A DNA stretch of 64,000 bases from Thalassococcus halodurans. Its GTDB lineage: Bacteria; Pseudomonadota; Alphaproteobacteria; Rhodobacterales; Rhodobacteraceae. The translations under genes and the position numbers were made by a program. Below are positions 22,919-31,226 of the stretch, piece after piece (within the stretch, counting starts at the first letter, position 1; each line of letters starts with the position of its first letter). A model generated the notes under the pieces. The model did no database searches and was not told where the DNA came from. It saw nothing but the letters and a program-made list of their open reading frames with translations. Location: positions 62,001 to 126,000 of the forward strand of contig NZ_FNUZ01000006.1 of the NCBI RefSeq assembly GCF_900108225.1. Reading direction: 5' to 3'.

Positions 22919-24410
22919 GCCCCTGAACATCACGCAGCTGCGGCTCTGATGCCGCATTTCGGCCGCGGTAGAGCGATGATCGCACCGATCGCGGCGATGA
23001 GAGCGGCGAGGATTTCGGCCACGAGAGCCCTCAGATGGGCCAGGATCATGCGGATGTTGTGCCCGCAGCCGCAGAGCACAGCGTGGAGCGCGTCTCCGAG
23101 CGTGCCCTTGAGAGCGCAGCGGGCAAGGCGGCCGTCGGTCTTCATGTGCCCGATCACAGGTTCGATTGCGCTGCGCCGGCGCAGGTCGCGCCGGAGCGCC
23201 GGCGTCATCCCGCGGCGCTGGCCCGAGATGAACGCCTCGGTCGTCTGCACACCGTGGCCGCGGTAGCCGCGGTCGACGAAGGCCCTCCTGGGCCGGGTCT
23301 CGGTCAGGATCTCCACCTGCTCCAGCGCCTCGCGAAGGGTGTGCCCGTCATAGGGGTTGCCGGGCATCGACCGCATGCCGACGACGAAGCCCTCCCGGTG
23401 CGTGGTTGCCACCGACACCTTAGTGCCGAACTCGTAACGGACCCGCGCCTTGCCCTTGGAGATGCAGTCCACCTCGGGCTCGTGCAGTGCGTAGAGCTTG
23501 CCCTTGTCCTTCGGCTTCTGCCGCAAGAGCCGGCCCGACAAGGCAATCTCCGCCTCGATCCGCTCCCGCAAACCGGCGTCGGCCACACGGCCCAACTGGC
23601 GCTGGATGTCGCGCAGGACGCGCCCGGTATAGCCCTTCAGCCGCCGCAGGGCCTTGCGCATCCGCTTGAACTGGCGCGCATGCGCGTAGCGCCCGACCTG
23701 GCCCGACAGCCGCGGCGCAAGCCGCGCGTAGCTCTGGCGCAGGGACAGGCCTGCCTCCTGCGCGAGCGCCACCAGGCGCCGGCGCGCCTTCTCGCAGAGC
23801 CGCGCGTCCGTGGGATGCGCGATCGCCTTCTCCATCACCGTCGTGTCCACGATCACCGCCTCGACACTCCGCTCGGAGATCACTCCAGCTTCACGGCCCG
23901 CCTCGATCGTCTTGGTCAGAAGCCATTCGACGCCCTCTTCCCCGATCCGCTTGCGCCACCGCGTCAGCGACGAAGGATCGAGCGGGAAGCAATGCTGGAA
24001 GAACGTCTCGCCACAGAAGTGCTGGTAATAGGGGTTCTCCACCCACCGCGCCACCACCGCCTCGTCCGAGAGCCGGTAGGCATGCTGCAAATAGAGCAAC
24101 CCCGCCACCAGTCGCGGCGACGTCGCCGGGCGGCCGGTGTGCGACGTGAAGAACCCCGCCCACTCATCCTCGAAGAACTCCCAGTCGATCAGGGCGGCCA
24201 GCTTCACCAGCTCGTGGCGCATGTCGATCATGTCCGTCAGGCGTGGGCGCAACAGGTCGTCCTGTTCAGGGGCGCGGGATTTGGGCTTCATACGTTGATC
24301 CGAAATTGCAGGCTTCTCGCCCGAAACCTACCAAATCCTGCAGTTCCAGAATACTGAAAACGCCGCTTCATAAAACAAAATCAATGCGTTGGGACTTGTT
24401 CAGGGTGAAC
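22919..24410 (-). mobile_element. IS5-family insertion sequence (about 1.49 kb)
   Basis: Bounded by exact 10-bp direct repeats. The ends carry inverted copies of CCCTGAACA: left end GCCCCTGAACATCACGC; right end, read inward, GTTCACCCTGAACAAGTCC, offset by 3 bp. It contains one transposase gene occupying nearly the whole element, whose stop lies 12 bp from the left end. The insertion split an acyl-CoA synthetase gene. The exact tips are uncertain by a few bases. Confidence 0.8.
22930..24291 (-). CDS. IS5-family transposase (DUF772 plus DDE domain)
   Basis: A 453-residue transposase. The N-terminal DUF772 region (RLVAGLLYLQHAYRLSDEAV, then NPYYQHFCGE and PLDPSSLTRWRKR) is followed by the DDE domain: Asp in VDTTVMEKAI, Asp in AFVDRGYRGHG and Glu in RSAIEPVIGHMK. 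It appears full length and uninterrupted, so the element may still be active. The C-terminal tail (LPRPKCGIRAAAA) lies in the left IS end and is overlapped by the artefactual N-terminus of the synthetase fragment. Confidence 0.9.
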   Translation of the reverse strand: MKPKSRAPEQDDLLRPRLTDMIDMRHELVKLAALIDWEFFEDEWAGFFTSHTGRPATSPRLVAGLLYLQHAYRLSDEAVVARWVENPYYQHFCGETFFQHCFPLDPSSLTRWRKRIGEEGVEWLLTKTIEAGREAGVISERSVEAVIVDTTVMEKAIAHPTDARLCEKARRRLVALAQEAGLSLRQSYARLAPRLSGQVGRYAHARQFKRMRKALRRLKGYTGRVLRDIQRQLGRVADAGLRERIEAEIALSGRLLRQKPKDKGKLYALHEPEVDCISKGKARVRYEFGTKVSVATTHREGFVVGMRSMPGNPYDGHTLREALEQVEILTETRPRRAFVDRGYRGHGVQTTEAFISGQRRGMTPALRRDLRRRSAIEPVIGHMKTDGRLARCALKGTLGDALHAVLCGCGHNIRMILAHLRALVAEILAALIAAIGAIIALPRPKCGIRAAAA

Positions 24411-24420
24411 TAGCTCAGTC
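24411..24420. repeat. Target-site duplication, right copy (TAGCTCAGTC)
   Basis: Exact partner of 22909-22918. On the minus strand it encodes the end of ...KRLS and, with the first IS base, makes a TAG stop. Confidence 0.75.
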
Positions 24421-24526
24421 TCTTGCTGCCGTCCTCGATGGCCAGATCCCCCGCGCAATCCTGTGCGCGGGTTCGAAAGATCGAATAAAGGTCGGCGCGT
24501 CCTGCACGCGAAACTTCGGTCAGCAT
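24411..24526 (-). pseudogene. Acyl-CoA synthetase, 5' part of an IS-interrupted gene
   Basis: Read on the minus strand from an ATG with AAGGGGGGAT 5 bp upstream, this encodes 38 residues (MLTEVSRAGRADLYSIF... ending KRLS) before hitting a TAG at the IS junction. The pattern is a normal ANL-ligase N-terminus leading to the SYAEL motif, which resumes at 22908 beyond the IS. It lies 27 bp downstream of the FadH-like stop codon, so the ligase was probably the second gene of that operon before the insertion. Confidence 0.82.
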
Positions 24527-24553
24527 GGTATCCCCCCTTGCGCGGGCTTCGGT

Positions 24554-26587
24554 TCAGAGACCCTGCGCCAGGCGCACGCCTTCATCAATGGCTCGCAGCG
24601 CATCCAGTTCGGCGGCCTCCTTTGCCCCGCCGATCATTGTAACCGGGACGCCGCGCGCGGCAAGCTCTTCTGCCAGGGCCCGTTCCGGCTCCTGACCGGT
24701 GCACAACACGATTGTATCGGCCGCGATGACCTTTGGCTTTCCATCCACAACGATGTGCAGCCCCGCGTCGTCGATATATTCATAGGTCACGCCGCCCATG
24801 GCCTCGACCCCGTGTTTGCGCAGCGCATTCCGCAGAATCCACCCTGTCGAGACGCCCAGACCTGCACCGGGTTTCGATGTCTTGCGCTGAAGCATGACGA
24901 CTTTGCGGCGCGATGGTTCCGGGGCCAGAGGGTCGCCACTCAGGGCACCCGAGGAGACAAATTCGGGGTCCACAGCCCAGGTTTCGCAAAAGACGTCGGA
25001 GTTGGCAGTCTCGGCGGGTTCGGTCACCAAGAACTCGGCCACATCATGACCGATGCCCCCTGCCCCCATCACGACGACACGGTCGCCCGCCACACGGTCG
25101 CCGGACAGAATTTCGGCATAGGTCGCGACGCTGGGATGGTCGATACCCGGCAGGTCGGGAACCCGCGGCGTGACCCCGGTAGCGATGACCACATGGTCGA
25201 AGCCTTCAAGATCGCTCGCCTCTGCCCGTTGTCCCAGACGCTGCGTGACCCCGTGTTTCTGCATCTGACCGGCATAATACCGAAGGGTTTCGTCGAATTC
25301 GTCCTTGCCGGGTGCGGCGCGGGCCAGATTCAGCTGACCGCCCAGCTTGTCCTGCGCCTCGAACAGCGTGACAGCATGGCCCAGCCGCGCCGCCTCGGCG
25401 GCTGTGGCCATGCCCGCGGCACCACCGCCGACGACGGCCACTTTCTTTGGCGCGTCGGTTGGCGTATCCTGGAATTCGGTTTCACGCCCGGCCCTTGGAT
25501 TGACCAGACATCCGACCGGCCGGTCCGAAAAGATGAAATCCAGACAGGCCTGGTTGCAGGCGATGCAGGTGTTGATCTCGTCCGCGCGGCCCTCTCGCGC
25601 CTTTTTCACGAAATGCGGATCGGCCAGAAACGGGCGCGCCATCGAGATCATGTCCGCATCGCCAGAGGCAAGTATGTCTTCGGCAAGCTGGGGTGTGTTG
25701 ATCCGGTTCGAGGCGACCACCGGGATCGACACGGCCGCTTTCACGTTGGCTGCCGCCTTGCGCCAGGCACCGCGCGGCACCGGATAGGCGATCGTCGGCA
25801 CACGGGCCTCGTGCCAGCCGATGCCGGTGTTCAGAATATCCGCACCTGCGGCCTCGATCTTGCGGGCCAGTGCGGCAATTTCATCGGCGGGCGCGCCGCC
25901 CTCGACCAGATCGGCCGCCGAAATCCGGTAGATGACCAGAAACTCGGGGCCGCAACGTTCGCGCACCGCGCGCACGATCTCGACCGGGAATCGGTGGCGG
26001 TTCGCGGCGCTGCCGCCCCAGTCGTCTTGGCGCTTGTTGGTATGGGTGACGGTGAATTCGTTGATCAGGTATCCCTCGGACCCCATGATCTCGACGCCAT
26101 CAAAGCCTGCGGCCTGCGCATTGGCGGCCGCCACGGCAAAATCCTCGATGGTACGGAGAATGTCGGCGTCGGTCATTTCACGCGGGATGAAACGGTTGAT
26201 CGGGGCGCGGATCGGTGACGGGGCCACACACCCTTCGATCTTGGCATAGCGCCCGGCGTGGAGGAGTTGCGCGCAGATCAGGCTGCCTTCGGCCTGCACC
26301 GCCTCGCAGATCGGGCGCAGGCTAAGCGCTTCTTCCGGATCATCGATTCGCGGACCTTCTGGATCGAATATGCCCTCGGCATTGGGCGAAAACCCGCCGG
26401 TGATCAGAATCGCCGCCTCCCCCCGCGCACGCTCGGCGTAAAACGCGATCTGTTTGGCTATGCCGTCAGGCTCGGTTTCCAACCGCGTGTGCATCGACCC
26501 CATGATGACACGATTTCGCAATGTATGCTGGCCTGCGCGGATGGGCGAGAGCATGGTTTCAAAGCTTCCATCTGGTCTATTTTTCAC
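24554..26587 (-). CDS. 2,4-dienoyl-CoA reductase, FadH type (FMN/4Fe-4S/FAD)
   Basis: A 677-residue NADPH-dependent reductase removing conjugated double bonds during oxidation of unsaturated acyl-CoAs. An N-terminal old-yellow-enzyme barrel includes HAGRYA, GSEGYLINEF (Tyr173) and GWHEAR (His259), equivalent to E. coli FadH Tyr166/His252. The 4Fe-4S cysteines are C341, C344, C348 and C360, and a C-terminal FAD/NAD region begins VAVVGGGAAGMATA. A GTG start with GAGGAGGAG 7 bp upstream is preferred; an ATG 11 codons later is possible. An operator lies 39 bp upstream, shared with the divergent operon. Unsaturated isoprenoid acids would need such an enzyme. Confidence 0.88.
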   Translation of the reverse strand: MKNRPDGSFETMLSPIRAGQHTLRNRVIMGSMHTRLETEPDGIAKQIAFYAERARGEAAILITGGFSPNAEGIFDPEGPRIDDPEEALSLRPICEAVQAEGSLICAQLLHAGRYAKIEGCVAPSPIRAPINRFIPREMTDADILRTIEDFAVAAANAQAAGFDGVEIMGSEGYLINEFTVTHTNKRQDDWGGSAANRHRFPVEIVRAVRERCGPEFLVIYRISAADLVEGGAPADEIAALARKIEAAGADILNTGIGWHEARVPTIAYPVPRGAWRKAAANVKAAVSIPVVASNRINTPQLAEDILASGDADMISMARPFLADPHFVKKAREGRADEINTCIACNQACLDFIFSDRPVGCLVNPRAGRETEFQDTPTDAPKKVAVVGGGAAGMATAAEAARLGHAVTLFEAQDKLGGQLNLARAAPGKDEFDETLRYYAGQMQKHGVTQRLGQRAEASDLEGFDHVVIATGVTPRVPDLPGIDHPSVATYAEILSGDRVAGDRVVVMGAGGIGHDVAEFLVTEPAETANSDVFCETWAVDPEFVSSGALSGDPLAPEPSRRKVVMLQRKTSKPGAGLGVSTGWILRNALRKHGVEAMGGVTYEYIDDAGLHIVVDGKPKVIAADTIVLCTGQEPERALAEELAARGVPVTMIGGAKEAAELDALRAIDEGVRLAQGL

Positions 26588-26625
26588 TTTGGTTCTCCTC
26601 CTCAAAACTGCACTTGATCTACATT

Positions 26626-26639
26626 CTAACATTTGTTAG
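26626..26639. promoter_or_regulatory. Perfect operator CTAACATTTGTTAG in a divergent promoter
   Basis: CTAAC-ATTT-GTTAG, located between TTGATC (26614-26619) and TAGATT (26637-26642), a 17-bp-spaced sigma-70-like pair reading to the right. It lies 41 bp from the dehydrogenase ATG and 39 bp from the FadH-like GTG, so one repressor dimer could close both directions. Confidence 0.72.
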
Positions 26640-26680
26640 ATTTTTGGAAAGAAGATTTTCGCTCATGGGGAGGAGCACCG

Positions 26681-27862
26681 ATGCAATTCCAGCCTACAGA
26701 CGATCAGAAGGCGTTTCGCGAGACCGCAAAGCGCTTCGCAACTGAAAGGCTTGCGCCCACATATCAAGAACGCGCCAGCGGCCATACATTCGACCGTGCT
26801 CTGATCAAGGAGATGGGCGCACTGGGGCTGATCGGGGCCGATCTGCCCGAGGAATTCGGGGGACTCGGCGAAAGCTCTGTCACGTCAGGGCTGATCGTCG
26901 AAGAGATCGCCTATGCCGATTTCAACGCAAGTTACGTGCAGCTTCTGGGCTCTCTCATGGGCGGAATGGTTGCCAAACATGCCTCCAAGGACATCGCGTC
27001 GGAATGGGTGCCCAAGGTTGTTTCGGGTGATGCGGTCATTGGCCTGGGCCTGACAGAGCCGCGCGGCGGTTCGGATGCGGCGAACCTGATTCTGAGAGCT
27101 GAGAAATCCGGCAACGGCTGGCGGCTGAACGGTGAAAAGACATCCATGAGTTTTGCCAGTCAGGCGGATGCGGCGGTCGTCTTTGCCCGTACCGGCGATC
27201 CTAACGGCGGCTCACGCGGGGTCAGCGCCTTTTTCGTCGATCTGAACCAGGAAGGCATCAAGCGCACCCATTTTGACGACATCGGCACCAAGCCTGTCGG
27301 GCGCGGGTCGGTGTTCTTTGACGATGTTTTCGTTCCGGCCGAAAATATGATGGCGGAACAGGACCGTGCCTTTGGCACGATCATGGCGGGCTTCGACTAT
27401 TCCCGCGCACTGATCGGGCTGGAGTGCCTGGGGGCCGCGCAAGCGTCGGTGGATGAAACCTGGGCCTACGTTCAGGAGCGCGAGGCATTCGGAGCCCCGA
27501 TCGTGCAGTATCAGGGTGTCAGCTTTCCCCTGGCCGAGGCCGAGACCCAACTGACCATGATGCGCCAGCTTTGCTATTACACGCTGGACCTGCGCGACCG
27601 TGGCCTGCCGCACACCTCTCAGGCCGCCATGTGCAAGTGGTACCTGCCCAAAACCGCCTGCGAGATCCTTCACCAGTGCCTGATCCTGCACGGACATTAC
27701 GGCTACACCACCGACCTGCCCCACCACCAGCGCTACAACGATGTGCTCGGCCTGCAGATCGGTGACGGCACCGCGCAGATCCAGAAGCTGGTGATCGCCC
27801 GCGAAAAGGTCGGTCGCATGGCGCTGCAGTATGACAAGAAGGCGAAGGGAGCCGCGAAATGA
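26681..27862 (+). CDS. Acyl-CoA dehydrogenase
   Basis: A 393-residue FAD-dependent dehydrogenase starting at the ATG after GGGGAGGAG. It has LTEPRGGSDAAN (Arg-Gly in place of the common Gly-Ala), KTSMSFASQADAAVVFART and ILHGHYGYTTDLPHHQRYND. Helix G reads GFDYSRALIGLECLG, so the usual helix-G Glu is replaced by Ser and no standard C-terminal Glu is obvious (VLGLQIGDGTAQIQK). Similar variation occurs in cyclic acyl-CoA dehydrogenases, which use other acids; that parallel is tentative. First gene of an 11-gene operon, overlapping the crotonase by ATGA. Confidence 0.85.
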   Translation: MQFQPTDDQKAFRETAKRFATERLAPTYQERASGHTFDRALIKEMGALGLIGADLPEEFGGLGESSVTSGLIVEEIAYADFNASYVQLLGSLMGGMVAKHASKDIASEWVPKVVSGDAVIGLGLTEPRGGSDAANLILRAEKSGNGWRLNGEKTSMSFASQADAAVVFARTGDPNGGSRGVSAFFVDLNQEGIKRTHFDDIGTKPVGRGSVFFDDVFVPAENMMAEQDRAFGTIMAGFDYSRALIGLECLGAAQASVDETWAYVQEREAFGAPIVQYQGVSFPLAEAETQLTMMRQLCYYTLDLRDRGLPHTSQAAMCKWYLPKTACEILHQCLILHGHYGYTTDLPHHQRYNDVLGLQIGDGTAQIQKLVIAREKVGRMALQYDKKAKGAAK

Positions 27863-28638
27863 GCGACCCCATCCTCGTCACTTCCGAGGGCAACACCGGC
27901 ATCATCGAACTGGCCCGCCCCGAGAAATTCAATTGCCTGTCACTTGAGGTGCATGAGCGTATTTCTGTCGCGCGTGCGGAATTCGAGGCGAACCCGGATA
28001 TCCGGGCGATCCTCATCCGGGCGCAGGGCAAGCACTTTTGCACCGGCGCCGATCTGGTGGAAGTGAAGGGTAAATTGAACGATCCCGCCGCGCTGGACCA
28101 TTTCATCGCCTTTGGCATGAACAACCTGCGTGCGCTCGAAACCTCCTCCCTCCCTGTCGTGGTGGCAGTGCAGGGGTTGTGTCTGGCCGGCGGGATCGAA
28201 CTGATGCTGGCATGCGATGTATGTTTCGCGGCCGAAAGCGCCCAGTTTGGCGATCAGCACGCGCAATTCGGGCTGATTCCCGGTTGGGGTGGCTCGCAGC
28301 GGCTAACACGGTTGATGGGGCAGCGCCGGGCGCTCGACCTGATGTTCTCGGCCCGCTGGCTCAAGTCGGACGAGGCCAAAGAGGCCGGCCTGGTCAACTA
28401 CGTCGTGCCGGATGCGGATCTGCACAAGATCTCGCTGGAATACTGCCAGAAGATCGCCACCCGTTCACGTCCCGGCATCGCCGAGATGAAGCGGTTGGCG
28501 CGTGAAGGCGCGGACCTTGGTATCGACCAACAGATGCGGCTTGAGCGCGATGCCGCCGTGCGTGCACTGCCCAGCGATGACGTGGCCGAGGGCCTCGACG
28601 CATTCGAGAACCGGCGCGCCCCCAGATTCAAGGCCTGA
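27859..28638 (+). CDS. Enoyl-CoA hydratase (BadK/PaaF-like crotonase)
   Basis: A 259-residue crotonase with HFCTGADLVEVK and GLCLAGGIELMLACDVCFA oxyanion segments, then FGLIPGWGGSQRLTRLMG, and C-terminal FENRRAPRFKA. It overlaps the upstream dehydrogenase (ATGA) and is 9 bp from the next one, so it likely hydrates the enoyl-CoA product made by either. BadK-like by neighbourhood and length only. Confidence 0.86.
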   Translation: MSDPILVTSEGNTGIIELARPEKFNCLSLEVHERISVARAEFEANPDIRAILIRAQGKHFCTGADLVEVKGKLNDPAALDHFIAFGMNNLRALETSSLPVVVAVQGLCLAGGIELMLACDVCFAAESAQFGDQHAQFGLIPGWGGSQRLTRLMGQRRALDLMFSARWLKSDEAKEAGLVNYVVPDADLHKISLEYCQKIATRSRPGIAEMKRLAREGADLGIDQQMRLERDAAVRALPSDDVAEGLDAFENRRAPRFKA

Positions 28639-28647
28639 GGACAGAAC

Positions 28648-29808
28648 ATGGATTTCACTTTGAACGACGAACAACGCCAGATTTACGAGTATGGCGGCCA
28701 GCTGGCGCAGAAGTTCGACAACGATTACTGGCTGAGACACGCGCGCAAGCACGAGTTTCCGCACGAAATGTTCCACCAGATCGCCGATGACGGCTTCCTC
28801 GGCATCATGGTGCCCGAGGAATATGGCGGCGCGGGCCTTGGCATGACCGAAATGGCCCTGTTCATGGAAGGCACCGCCAATCACGGCATTCCGCTTTTGA
28901 TGATGGTGGTCGGGCCGACCATGTCGCTGGCCCATATCGCCAGCCACGGGAGCGAATTCCACAAGAAAGAGCTACTGCCGGCCGCCTGCCGCGGTGATAT
29001 CCAGTTCTGTTTCGCGATCACCGAACCGGGGGCCGGGTCGAACACGATGAAGGCCACTACGCTTGCCAAGCGTCGAGGCAACCGGTTCAGCCTGTCGGGC
29101 GAAAAGACCTTCATCACCGGGGCCGAAGTGGCCGACTACTGCCTCGTGGTGGCGCGGACCAAACCGCATACCGAGGTCAGCCGCAAGACCGACGGCTTTA
29201 CCCTGTTCGCCGTCGATCTGAAGAAAAAAGGCGTCGACAAGCAGCGGGTGAAGATCTCGATCCCCCTGCCCGAGGAGCAGTGGACACTGTTCTTCGACGA
29301 GGTGGATCTCGGCCCCGAGGATGTGGTCGGCGAAGTTGACGAAGGATTCTCGATTCTGTTCGACAGCCTCAACCCCGAACGCATCATCCTGGCCGCACTG
29401 TGCTGCGGCATCGGCCGGTTCGCCCTGAACAAGGGCGTGGCCTATGCCTCCGAACGCAATGTGTTCGGCCAACCCATCGGTGCGCACCAGGGCGTGCAGC
29501 ACCCGATGGCCAAGGCGCATGCGGCAGTCGAAATGGCCAGTCTGATGACCCGGCGCGCGGCATGGGAGTTTGACAACAAGCTGCCCGCCGGTGCGTCGTC
29601 GAACATGGCCAAATATGCCGCCGCCGAGGCCGGGATCGAAGCGGTCGACGCGGCGCTTCAGGCGCATGGCGGATCGGGCTTTACCGAAGATACGGGGCTT
29701 TACGAAATGTACCCGCTGGTCCGCCTTTTGCGCACAGCACCGGTGAATCGCGAACTGTGCCTGAGCTTTATCGGCGAAAAGGTCATGGGTCTGCCGCGGT
29801 CTTATTGA
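28648..29808 (+). CDS. Acyl-CoA dehydrogenase
   Basis: A 386-residue ETF-linked dehydrogenase with ITEPGAGSNTMKAT, KTFITGAEVADYCLVVART and LNPERIILAAL (Glu in helix G as candidate base), ending GEKVMGLPRSY. The end closely resembles GEHILGMPRSF of the dehydrogenase at 37536, so the two are paralogues within one operon. Substrate not assignable. Confidence 0.87.
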   Translation: MDFTLNDEQRQIYEYGGQLAQKFDNDYWLRHARKHEFPHEMFHQIADDGFLGIMVPEEYGGAGLGMTEMALFMEGTANHGIPLLMMVVGPTMSLAHIASHGSEFHKKELLPAACRGDIQFCFAITEPGAGSNTMKATTLAKRRGNRFSLSGEKTFITGAEVADYCLVVARTKPHTEVSRKTDGFTLFAVDLKKKGVDKQRVKISIPLPEEQWTLFFDEVDLGPEDVVGEVDEGFSILFDSLNPERIILAALCCGIGRFALNKGVAYASERNVFGQPIGAHQGVQHPMAKAHAAVEMASLMTRRAAWEFDNKLPAGASSNMAKYAAAEAGIEAVDAALQAHGGSGFTEDTGLYEMYPLVRLLRTAPVNRELCLSFIGEKVMGLPRSY

Positions 29809-29834
29809 TCGCTCTGCCCGACATGGAGAACGAC

Positions 29835-31226
29835 ATGCAATTTGGAATGCGCTTCCGGCGGGAGGATGCCGCCGACAAGGTAAATGATCGCTTCTGGCAC
29901 CTGATCGAGGGCACACCGCTCGACGAGGTGCGCCGTATTCAGGAAGAGCGGCTGCGCGATCAGATGGCGTATCTCAAGGCGAACTCGACCTTCTATCAGG
30001 AAAAGTTCGCCGAGGCCGGTGTGGAATTCGACGATATCCGCACTATCGAAGACCTGCAAAAACTTCCCTATACCTACAAGACCGAGATCCGCGAAAGCCT
30101 CGCCGCCGAGCCGCCCTTTGGCAAGCACCGTACCGCGCCCATGTCGGACATCATCCAGATGCAGGCCTCGTCGGGCACGACCGGCAGCCCCTCATATGTG
30201 GCCCTGACAGAATCCGACGCCGAAATGTGGCACGAGATGACAGCGCGCTGTTTCTTTGCCAATGGTGTGCGTCCCGGCGATATGGTGCTGCACGCATTTT
30301 CGCTCGCCAAGGGCTTTGTCGGCGGCATCCCCGTGATGCAGGGATTGCAGTACATGGGCACGATCGATGTGCCGGTGGGCGCCGATGGCGGTGCGGAACG
30401 GCTGCTGCGCGCCTGCGCCGACACCCGCCCGCGTTGCGTGGTCGGCGCCCCGAACTTTGTGCTGCACCTGGCCGAAAAGGCTCCCGAGGTGCTTGGCTGC
30501 AAGGCCAGCGAACTGGGTATCGAGCGCGTGATCGTCGGCGGCGAACCCGGCGGCGGCATTCCCGCAATTCGGGCAAAGATCGAAAAGGCCTGGGGTGCGA
30601 AATGCACCGAGATGCTGGGCGGCACCGATCTGGGCGTGACATACTGGGCCGAGTGCGACGCCCAGTCGGGTATGCACATGGTCAACATGGATTATGTCCT
30701 GACCGAGCTGCTCGACCCGGAGAGCGGCAGGATCATTCCCTGGAAAAAAGGCGCAGAAGGCGAGATGGTCTATACCGCGCTCGGCCGCCAGGCGAGCCCG
30801 CTCGTGCGGTTCCGGTCAGGCGATTATATCGAAGTGATCGATACCGAATGCTCCTGCGGCCGCACCGGACCGAAGATCCGCTGCACCGGCCGCACCGACG
30901 ACATGCTGATCGTGCGCGGGGCCAATGTCTTCCCGTCGGCGATCAACAGCATCATTACCGAAATGGTGCCGGACACCAACGGCGTCATGCGAATCGTGGC
31001 CGATTTCGAGGGCCACACCACGCAGGGCGCGCTGACGGTGATTGTCGAACGCGGCCCCGATCGCGATCCGGCCGATGACGTCACCCTCAAAAAGAAAATC
31101 GAGCAGCGGCTGCGCGACTCCTTGGTCTTCAAGGCCGACGTTCACCTGGTTGCGGCCGACACTTTTGAAAAACCCGGCGCCGCGAAGGTCGCCTTCGTTC
31201 TCAGGAAATATCCAGACCTGCCATGA
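29835..31226 (+). CDS. PaaK-type phenylacetate-CoA-ligase-like AMP-forming CoA ligase 1
   Basis: A 463-residue member of the PaaK branch of the ANL superfamily. P-loop MQASSGTTGSPSYVALT, EMLGGTDLG, then VRFRSGDYIEVI, CSCGRTGPKIRCTGRTDDMLIVRGANVFP and a C-terminal KPGAAK. PaaK ligases activate aryl or compact carboxylic acids by family knowledge; several act on non-aromatic acids. The ATG chosen has GGAG 6 bp upstream. It overlaps the carboxyltransferase by 4 bp. It likely supplies the CoA ester for this operon. Confidence 0.85.
   Translation: MQFGMRFRREDAADKVNDRFWHLIEGTPLDEVRRIQEERLRDQMAYLKANSTFYQEKFAEAGVEFDDIRTIEDLQKLPYTYKTEIRESLAAEPPFGKHRTAPMSDIIQMQASSGTTGSPSYVALTESDAEMWHEMTARCFFANGVRPGDMVLHAFSLAKGFVGGIPVMQGLQYMGTIDVPVGADGGAERLLRACADTRPRCVVGAPNFVLHLAEKAPEVLGCKASELGIERVIVGGEPGGGIPAIRAKIEKAWGAKCTEMLGGTDLGVTYWAECDAQSGMHMVNMDYVLTELLDPESGRIIPWKKGAEGEMVYTALGRQASPLVRFRSGDYIEVIDTECSCGRTGPKIRCTGRTDDMLIVRGANVFPSAINSIITEMVPDTNGVMRIVADFEGHTTQGALTVIVERGPDRDPADDVTLKKKIEQRLRDSLVFKADVHLVAADTFEKPGAAKVAFVLRKYPDLP

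Noticed and set aside
22919-22985. A GTG-started N-terminus making the 3' synthetase fragment look like an intact 493-aa ligase
   Set aside because: These codons are the IS end read in another frame; the true N-terminus is recovered at 24411-24526 beyond the IS.
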